Origin: Triangularia verruculosa
Taxonomy: Eukaryota; Ascomycota; Sordariomycetes; Sordariales; Podosporaceae
NCBI GenBank assembly: GCA_033296885.1
Contig: MU863876.1
Coordinates: 636,196-700,195, forward strand
Direction of reading: 5' to 3'
DNA length: 64,000 nucleotides
The notes under the pieces were generated by a model, which was not told where the DNA came from, did not search any database, and was given only the letters and a program-made list of their open reading frames with translations. This document shows, piece by piece, positions 58,066 to 64,000 of the stretch (positions are counted from its first letter, which is position 1; the number at the start of each line of letters is the position of its first letter). Made by a program: the position numbers and the translations under genes.

Positions 58066-58079
58066 CCGACTGTAAGCCG
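58066..58079 (-). promoter_or_regulatory. CGG-N8-CGG site 2 (AmyR-type)
   Basis: On the minus strand the sequence is CGG CTTACAGT CGG, a second exact CGG-N8-CGG direct repeat in the same orientation, 74 bp from the first and about 115 bp upstream of the alpha-glucosidase ATG. Two such sites close together make chance less likely. Confidence 0.5.
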
Positions 58080-58192
58080 GCTTGAGCCAGCACTCTTCTC
58101 AAGATCTTTCATTTTTCTTTTCGTCACCAGACCAATCCTCTTCAAGTTTGTTTTTGTCATCTGCGGCTGCCGACAGTGGCATACTTCCCACC

Positions 58193-60031
58193 ATGGCTGA
58201 TCAGCTTCATCATGACAAGCAGAACGGCTGGGTAGGCAAGACACCGTACTGGAAGGAAGCCGTCTTCTACCAAGTATATCCCGCCAGCTTCAAGGACTCC
58301 AACGGAGACGGTTGGGGTGACATCCCCGGCCTGATCTCGGAGCTCGACTATTTGCGCGACTTGGGTGTCGACGTGGTTTGGCTCTCACCCATGTTCGAGT
58401 CCCCCCAAAAGGACATGGGTTACGACATCTCCGATTACCAAGCTGTCTACGAGCGCTATGGGACCCTCGCCGACGTGGACACGCTCATACAGTCGTGCCA
58501 CGACCGGAACATGAAGTTGATCCTCGACCTCGTCGTCAACCACACTTCGGATGAGCATCCTTGGTTCAAGGAATCGCGGTCGTCCAAAACCAACCCGAAA
58601 CGCGACTGGTACATCTGGAAGCCAGCCAGATATGACTCGGACGGCAACCGAATCCCCCCTACCAACTGGCGCAGCTATTTTGCTGGCCCAACCTGGACCT
58701 GGGATGACAAAGCCCAAGAATACTATCTTCACCTTTACGGCTCCTTCCAGCCAGATCTCAACTGGGAGAACCCGTCGTGCCGTGAAGCCATCTACCAGGA
58801 CACTATGCGGTTCTGGCTGGACCGCGGCGTCGACGGCTTCCGGATCGACACGATCAACAAGTACTCCAAACGCACCGACTTCCCCGACGCCCCCATCACC
58901 TTCCCCGGCCAACCAAACCAGCCAGCGCCGGAGATGTGGTGCAACGGCCCACGCATCCACGAGTTCATCCGGGAAATGCAAGAAAAGGTCTTGACCCCCT
59001 ACCACGCGCTGTCGGTGGGTGAGCTGTCCAATACCCCACTGCCGTCCGCAGTCATTCCCTACGTCTCAGCCGCCCGCCGGGAACTGGATATGGCTTTCGA
59101 GTTCAGCATGATCCGTCTTGGGACAGGGGGTGCGTTCCACGGCAAGTATCTGTATCGACCGTACCCACTTAGTGAACTGAAGGCGCATGTTGCGACATGG
59201 CAGGCGTTTCTTGAGGGAACGGATGCATGGCACACGGTGTTTTGCGAGAACCACGACAATGGGCGGGCTGTTTCCCGGTTCGGGGATACGAGATCATTGA
59301 AGAACTGGGAGCGTAGTGCCAAGACTATTGCTTTGTGGCAGGCTACGCTGACGGGGTCACTGTTTCTGTATCAGGGTCAGGAAATAGGCATGAAGAATAT
59401 GCCGAGGGAGTGGGGGATTGAGGAGTATAAAGACTGTGAAAGCATCGGGTTCTACCAGGAGGCGGTGGCATCGGGGGACGCCGATAGAATCGCCAAGACG
59501 ATGGATGGGTTAAGGATTCTTGCTAGGGATCACTCACGTCTGCCGTTTCAGTGGGATGACTCGGCCAATGCTGGATTTGCAGACAAGGGAGTGGCATCTT
59601 GGATGAGAGTGCATGATAGCGCCTTTGAGGAAGGGCTGAATGTCATGGCGCAGAGGGGAGATGAAGAGTCAGTGTTGGCGTTTTACAAGACTGTGCTGAA
59701 GCTAAGGAAGAAACACAGTGAGGTCTTCGTGCACGGAGCGTTTAGGCATCTTGTCCCTGGGGATGAGGCGCTGTTTGCTTACGTCAAGGAGGAGCATAAG
59801 AGCGGGAAGAAGGCGTTGGTCGTGTTGAACTTTTCGGCAGAGGAGCAGGGCTTGCTGAGCAGGGGCATTGCCGTGGGACAGGCGTTGGGCTGCGGAGAGG
59901 GTCGCGAGACGATGCTTCTCATAACGACGCTGAGACAAGATGAGAGGTCGGGAATCGACAGTACATCACAGTTGGGGCCGTGGGAGGGGAGAGTGTACGT
60001 AAACTTTGTCGAGGATGCACAAGGGGTCTGA
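58193..60031 (+). CDS. GH13 alpha-glucosidase (maltase / oligo-1,6-glucosidase type)
   Basis: Single exon, 612 residues from ATG 58193 (context CCCACCATGG); the upstream open frame has no ATG. GH13 regions are intact: DLVVNHTSDEHPWF (region I), DGFRIDTINK with nucleophile Asp219, the acid/base Glu277 in SVGELSN, and ENHDNGR with transition-state Asp355. QGQEIGMKNMP near residue 395 is typical of intracellular maltases and oligo-1,6-glucosidases. There is no signal peptide, so the enzyme is cytosolic and depends on imported sugar, matching the divergent permease. It releases glucose from maltose or isomalto-type substrates; exact linkage preference is not readable here. Confidence 0.95.
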   Translation: MADQLHHDKQNGWVGKTPYWKEAVFYQVYPASFKDSNGDGWGDIPGLISELDYLRDLGVDVVWLSPMFESPQKDMGYDISDYQAVYERYGTLADVDTLIQSCHDRNMKLILDLVVNHTSDEHPWFKESRSSKTNPKRDWYIWKPARYDSDGNRIPPTNWRSYFAGPTWTWDDKAQEYYLHLYGSFQPDLNWENPSCREAIYQDTMRFWLDRGVDGFRIDTINKYSKRTDFPDAPITFPGQPNQPAPEMWCNGPRIHEFIREMQEKVLTPYHALSVGELSNTPLPSAVIPYVSAARRELDMAFEFSMIRLGTGGAFHGKYLYRPYPLSELKAHVATWQAFLEGTDAWHTVFCENHDNGRAVSRFGDTRSLKNWERSAKTIALWQATLTGSLFLYQGQEIGMKNMPREWGIEEYKDCESIGFYQEAVASGDADRIAKTMDGLRILARDHSRLPFQWDDSANAGFADKGVASWMRVHDSAFEEGLNVMAQRGDEESVLAFYKTVLKLRKKHSEVFVHGAFRHLVPGDEALFAYVKEEHKSGKKALVVLNFSAEEQGLLSRGIAVGQALGCGEGRETMLLITTLRQDERSGIDSTSQLGPWEGRVYVNFVEDAQGV

Positions 60032-60249
60032 TTTCCATGGTTGGCAGCCAAACTTAAGGTAGGTAAGTTGTGCCATCCAACAGTGCGGGGGTTGGCTGCC
60101 TAGAACGAACCCACTGTACACCCACAAGGTGCCTACCTTATTAGGTAGTTGATTGCAATATAAAAGTCTGACATCCACCTTTTTCTTTCCACCTAATTTC
60201 ATCACCTGTTCCATCTCCATCGAAAATTGAGAAGCTGTCGTCCCCACAG

Positions 60250-63200
60250 ATGGATATGGATACAAGCATGCAAATGGACGTCGACATCGTCGGCAGCGAT
60301 GAAGACGTCGATATTATCGATGTTGACGACGTCAGCACCTATAACCCGGCCAACATTCTTCCAGAGACGCCTCATGTCATTGCCCAAATCCGCAAGTGGT
60401 TGCAGCCCACGGCGTACAGCATCGAGGGCGGTGAATATCGCAGACACCTCGCCTCTCATGCACCTGGAACTGGCCACTGGCTGCCCTCTACCGCCCAGTA
60501 TGTGAAGTGGCACGACAGCCCTGAACACGGCCTGCTCTGGATCAAGGGTATTCCAGGCTCCGGCAAAAGCGTCTTCGCTGCCAGGTTGGCGCACGACCTC
60601 GCCAACGAGGGCCATCCGGTCCTCTATTTCTTCTTCCGGCAGATCATCGATGCCAACCACAAGCCCTTCAATCTGCTCTGTGACTGGCTCGACCAAATCG
60701 TCGAATACAGCCCTCCATTGCAAAAGACGCTCAAAGCCTATGTCGACGAGAAGAGCGATACGCGACGTGCTTTGGACAGTGTAGGTAGGAACGATCTCTG
60801 GATGCATCTCAAGGCGGCCTTGGCACAATCGGTTGGCCGGGTGTATCTTGTGGCAGACGCCCTGGACGAGATGGATAACGGTAACGACGAGTTTCTCCGA
60901 GAGTTGGCGGACCTGGCATCTTGGAAGCCCGCCAAGGTCAAGGTGCTGATCACGAGTCGACCTGTCACCGCTGTGGAGGAGCCACTACGACGCGTGCCCG
61001 CCCTCCAGATCCGTCTCGAGGAACAGTTTGTTGATATCGACATCGCCACCTTTGTTCGTACTAGTCTGGAAGCCTCGTCCATATCAGCCGACGATCAGAT
61101 TCAGATCAAAGAAGCGGTGCCAGGCAGGGCCAACGGTTTGTTCCTCTACGCAAAGCTGGCCATGGACGCCTTCTTGGAACCACAAGCCGATATACAACAG
61201 GTCATGACAGCTCTTCCCCTTGACCTCAACGCCATGTACACCGACCTACTCCGTGAGCATTCTCAACGATCTGCTGTTCCCGGCGATCTCCAGCTGCTCA
61301 TCCTATCCTGGGTCACTCATGCTACCCGTCCCCTGCGGCTCCTTGAGCTAGCTGCCATTCTCAAGAGCACCTGCAGCGATGCCAACATGGACATGAGAGA
61401 AGCCAAACAACTGGTCAGAGCTGCATGCGGTCCTCTGCTTGAAATTCAGCCCGACGAAACAGTGTCGGTGATTCACCACTCACTTACCGAATTTCTCCTG
61501 GACTCTACACGTTCAGCAGATGCTGCCTCGTACCCAATTCTCGCCCCTGGCCCAACTCATGAGAGACTTGCAGTTTCCTGCCTCCACTACCTCAGCACTG
61601 GCTGTCTTGATGGCATCAAACTGGAAGAGACTGAAGAGAACAGCTCCTACATCGACTATGGCTCCGACGGGCCATACAAATCACATTCTAGCGCAAAGCT
61701 GAAACACGCGTTTCTGGGATATGCCGCCGAGAACTGGACCGTACATGTTGCCAAGTCTGCAAGAGCGGGACTGACCTCCGAGCTGCTGCCTCCCATCCTC
61801 GACGGCTTCCTCATGCGGGGGCCGACATTCGATGCCTGGCTCGAAATGGTTTGGCACCCCCTAGCAACTCAAGGCGTAACCCCTCTGCATGCTGCTGCCA
61901 GGTACGGCTTGACTCAGTACATCCTAATTCTCGCGGGCCGCCCAGATACGGTTCTCAACTGTGTAGATGTTCTTCGGCAGACGCCGTTATACCATGCCGC
62001 CGACCAAGGACACCATGAGACGGTCAAGGCGCTGCTCGCCGCCGGAGCTGATCCGGACCCGGACAATTACGCTGGACTGAAACCACTACATCAAGCGGCC
62101 CGCAAGAACCATGCTGCCGTCGTGGCTGCCCTCCTCGCCTCCGGGGTGGACCCACTGACGCCGAAGACGCGAGAGAATCCAGGCAGGCGGTGCGGTAATG
62201 CTGCCACGACCAGGGGACACACACCCCTCATGTACGCTTGTCAGGCTGGTCATCTGGAGACAGTTGAATCATTTCTACAGTACCTTAAAGCTACCGAAGT
62301 AGTCGGGGAAGCGCTGCGATGGGCGATTGGGTCACGTCGATCCGGGCTTGTCAAGCGTTTGATACAAGTTCCCGGTCTCGACATCAACGCCAGGGTTGAT
62401 TTAAAGTGGCTCCATGGAAATACCCTGTTTTTTGAGGCATGCCTCGCAGGTGACGTAGAGTCCATGGAGCTGCTGGCAGAGGCAGGAGCAGATACTACCG
62501 TGCTGGGCTACGGTCCCCGCAACAAATTTGCGAGAGGAGCCGCGGGTTCTTGTGACGGTCGTATGTCAGCTCTAAACGCGTTTTGCCTTGGTATCTCTAT
62601 CCTCCATGATGATGACCTGTCACGGACCAAAGTCGACTTGGTAAAACGCGGTCTTGATCTGCTTATCAAAGCTGGTGCTGATGTCAATCGATGCGACGGC
62701 ATGTTGGTACCCCTGCACCGTGCCACAACCAGTCCGACCCTTTTACGTCTTCTGCTGGAGGCTGGGGCAGACCCGAACGTAGAGGATACGGACGGGAGCA
62801 CACTTTTGCATACACCAAGGCACGATGACGCAGGCTTTGATATCAACAGATTACTAGTCGAAGAAGGGAACGCCGACGTCAACAAACGTAGGACGGATGG
62901 GAAAACGCCGTTGATGGTTTATCTGGAGGACTACAATACCGAAGCCTGCATCCGATTTCTGGAAAGCTTCTCTCCAGATTGCACGCTCACTGACAAGGGT
63001 GGAAACGGACCACTGCACCTTGCGATCGGAGGCCGCAACGGCATTCCCTTAAACCAGTTGGAGGGAAGCCGACTAAAACTGCTCGAGAAGCTCATAGCCG
63101 CTGGGGCTAGAGTAGACCAGAGGAACAAGGCTGGGACAATGCCAATACATGTTTGCCAGCATCCTAAGATTGTAGCATTCTTTGTCAAGCACGGCTGTGA

Positions 63201-63765
63201 CATCGATGCTCGGGACCATGGCGGCAATACACCCCTCGCAAGACTCATCCAATCTGGCTCGAGGTTCGCCGACCGTTCGCCAGCAGGGATAGACAAGTTT
63301 CTCGAACTCGGTGCCAGCATCAACACCAGGGACCACAAGGGACGCACTCTTCTTCATCAAATCGTCGCTTCATCAAGCGGATACCCGTCTCGCTCTCGTC
63401 TTGCCGATTCCAAGCCGCTCGACACACTCAGGCACCTCGTCAGTCTCGGTCTGGACGTGAAGGCGACAGATTACTCGGGAAACACGCTGCTTCACACCCT
63501 GATCGATCAGGGCCATGATCGTTTGACTAAGACCGTACGGGCAAGGTTCGAAATGTTGATTGCATCTGGGGCTGATCCTGATGCGGTCAACTATTCTGGA
63601 AGTCGGTCTCTAAAAAGATTTCTGTCTCGTCCAAATATAATTAGCCCAAAATCAGGCTCGCTTTACCTCCGGCTCACCTTCGGCTTACCTCAAACTTACT
63701 ACCACTTACTTTACACTTACTATTCTCTAAATATAATAACTTTACGTAACGTTCTTATAGTCTAA
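60250..63765 (+). CDS. NACHT-ankyrin NLR-like protein, 3' end replaced by AT-rich repeat
   Basis: Open frame of 1171 residues from ATG 60250. A short acidic N-terminus (residues 1-30) is followed by the NACHT entry block TGHWLPSTAQYVKWHDSPEH and the P-loop GIPGSGKS (100-107). Walker B is VYLVADALDEMD (about 198-209), then VLITSRP (sensor 1). From about residue 540 at least ten ankyrin repeats follow (GVTPLHAAARYG, RQTPLYHAADQGHHETVKALL, HTPLMYACQAGHLETVESFL and others). After FLSRPN (about residue 1128) the protein changes to Tyr/Leu-rich sequence encoded by AT-rich DNA, so the natural C-terminus appears lost. STAND proteins of this build act as fungal NLR-type sensors. It has no recognisable N-terminal death effector. 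Confidence 0.88.
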   Translation: MDMDTSMQMDVDIVGSDEDVDIIDVDDVSTYNPANILPETPHVIAQIRKWLQPTAYSIEGGEYRRHLASHAPGTGHWLPSTAQYVKWHDSPEHGLLWIKGIPGSGKSVFAARLAHDLANEGHPVLYFFFRQIIDANHKPFNLLCDWLDQIVEYSPPLQKTLKAYVDEKSDTRRALDSVGRNDLWMHLKAALAQSVGRVYLVADALDEMDNGNDEFLRELADLASWKPAKVKVLITSRPVTAVEEPLRRVPALQIRLEEQFVDIDIATFVRTSLEASSISADDQIQIKEAVPGRANGLFLYAKLAMDAFLEPQADIQQVMTALPLDLNAMYTDLLREHSQRSAVPGDLQLLILSWVTHATRPLRLLELAAILKSTCSDANMDMREAKQLVRAACGPLLEIQPDETVSVIHHSLTEFLLDSTRSADAASYPILAPGPTHERLAVSCLHYLSTGCLDGIKLEETEENSSYIDYGSDGPYKSHSSAKLKHAFLGYAAENWTVHVAKSARAGLTSELLPPILDGFLMRGPTFDAWLEMVWHPLATQGVTPLHAAARYGLTQYILILAGRPDTVLNCVDVLRQTPLYHAADQGHHETVKALLAAGADPDPDNYAGLKPLHQAARKNHAAVVAALLASGVDPLTPKTRENPGRRCGNAATTRGHTPLMYACQAGHLETVESFLQYLKATEVVGEALRWAIGSRRSGLVKRLIQVPGLDINARVDLKWLHGNTLFFEACLAGDVESMELLAEAGADTTVLGYGPRNKFARGAAGSCDGRMSALNAFCLGISILHDDDLSRTKVDLVKRGLDLLIKAGADVNRCDGMLVPLHRATTSPTLLRLLLEAGADPNVEDTDGSTLLHTPRHDDAGFDINRLLVEEGNADVNKRRTDGKTPLMVYLEDYNTEACIRFLESFSPDCTLTDKGGNGPLHLAIGGRNGIPLNQLEGSRLKLLEKLIAAGARVDQRNKAGTMPIHVCQHPKIVAFFVKHGCDIDARDHGGNTPLARLIQSGSRFADRSPAGIDKFLELGASINTRDHKGRTLLHQIVASSSGYPSRSRLADSKPLDTLRHLVSLGLDVKATDYSGNTLLHTLIDQGHDRLTKTVRARFEMLIASGADPDAVNYSGSRSLKRFLSRPNIISPKSGSLYLRLTFGLPQTYYHLLYTYYSLNIITLRNVLIV

Positions 63766-63950
63766 ATTTAGAACCTCCCTTTCGAAAATAGGCCCGGATA
63801 AGGAGGGTCCTATTTTTAACTCCTAAATAACTCTTTTACTAAAATGGAGATTGAAAAATAAACTCGTTAATATATTTACTTTTCGTTTTAAAAAACTTTA
63901 AATTATAATGTTAAAATAGGTCCCTGTGAGGCCTAATTTACAGTGGACTG
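63635..63950. mobile_element. AT-rich, probably RIP-degraded repeat (partial)
   Basis: Base composition drops abruptly after about 63635 to AT-rich sequence full of TpA (TATAAT, TTAATATATTTAC, AATTATAATG). No frame longer than a few dozen codons exists apart from the run-in of the NACHT-ankyrin frame. This is how transposon remnants look in ascomycetes with repeat-induced point mutation. No transposase motif survives, so the element cannot be named. Confidence 0.55.
63684..63720 (+). repeat. CTTAC phased repeat
   Basis: CTTAC occurs four times at 63684, 63695, 63705 and 63716, a 10-11 bp period, inside the AT-rich island next to its left border. It may be a remnant of a terminal or subterminal repeat. 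Confidence 0.5.
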
Positions 63951-64000
63951 GCAGCTGTAATACTACGTGGTTATAGGTGTGAAGGATTGGAGGATTCGGC

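Larger units (their letters stand above)
57445..58192. promoter_or_regulatory. Divergent promoter region of the alpha-glucoside module
   Basis: 748 bp between the permease and alpha-glucosidase start codons. Two CGG-N8-CGG sites lie within 201 bp of the glucosidase ATG and are listed separately. No coding frame is recognised inside. Confidence 0.65.

Noticed and set aside
58385..59005. 206-codon minus-strand ORF
   Set aside because: Antisense shadow of the GH13 alpha-glucosidase.
1..64000. CRISPR arrays, bacterial operons, ribosome binding sites
   Set aside because: The window is eukaryotic with spliceosomal introns; no direct-repeat/spacer arrays are seen.

Overview
The window is nuclear DNA of a filamentous ascomycete (Pezizomycotina). 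A Sordariomycete, for example a member of the Sordariales, is my best guess. The support is: protein genes broken by short introns (41-78 nt, GTRNGT...YAG), long intergenic gaps, families nearly confined to such fungi (HET, Clr5, DUF3433, DUF7932-like glycine-rich proteins, Zn2Cys6 regulators, SAT/PT non-reducing PKS), and an AT-rich island at the right edge that looks degraded by repeat-induced point mutation (RIP). Exon boundaries were derived by hand from frame continuity and splice signals; apart from three 5' ends noted in their entries, the models are frame-consistent.

Left part (1-28 kb): a glycine-rich DUF7932-like protein running off the left edge (-); a TauD/TfdA-type dioxygenase (+) that converges on a Zn2Cys6 regulator (-); a 1388-residue DUF3433 membrane protein (-); a Clr5-TPR protein (-); a small two-exon gene (+); a HET-domain protein (-); a zinc alcohol dehydrogenase (-); a small orphan (-); a serine beta-lactamase-like protein (-); and a cysteine-rich single-pass membrane protein (+).

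Middle part (28-50 kb): a carotenoid cleavage oxygenase (-) is divergent from an alpha/beta hydrolase (+). They are followed by a secreted SnoaL-like protein (-), an MFS sugar transporter (-) and about 3.45 kb without a convincing gene, holding only a possible aldo/keto reductase relic. Then comes the main metabolic locus: a non-reducing polyketide synthase (SAT-KS-AT-PT-ACP-ACP-TE, 2118 residues, -) sharing a 974-bp promoter region with an NRPS-like carboxylate reductase (A-T-R, 1090 residues, +). The inferred logic is that the PKS builds and its thioesterase releases an aromatic acid, and the A-T-R enzyme activates it and reduces it to the aldehyde. No prenyltransferase, methyltransferase, oxidase or dedicated regulator sits beside the pair.

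Right part (50-64 kb): a second HET-domain protein (+), two divergently transcribed paralogous short-chain dehydrogenases, and a compact alpha-glucoside utilisation module. The module is a maltose-permease-like MFS protein (-) divergent from a GH13 alpha-glucosidase (+), with two CGG-N8-CGG sites of the AmyR type between them. A NACHT-ankyrin (NLR-like) protein (+) follows; its 3' end runs into the AT-rich repeat. With the two HET genes it makes three incompatibility or immunity-type genes in 64 kb.
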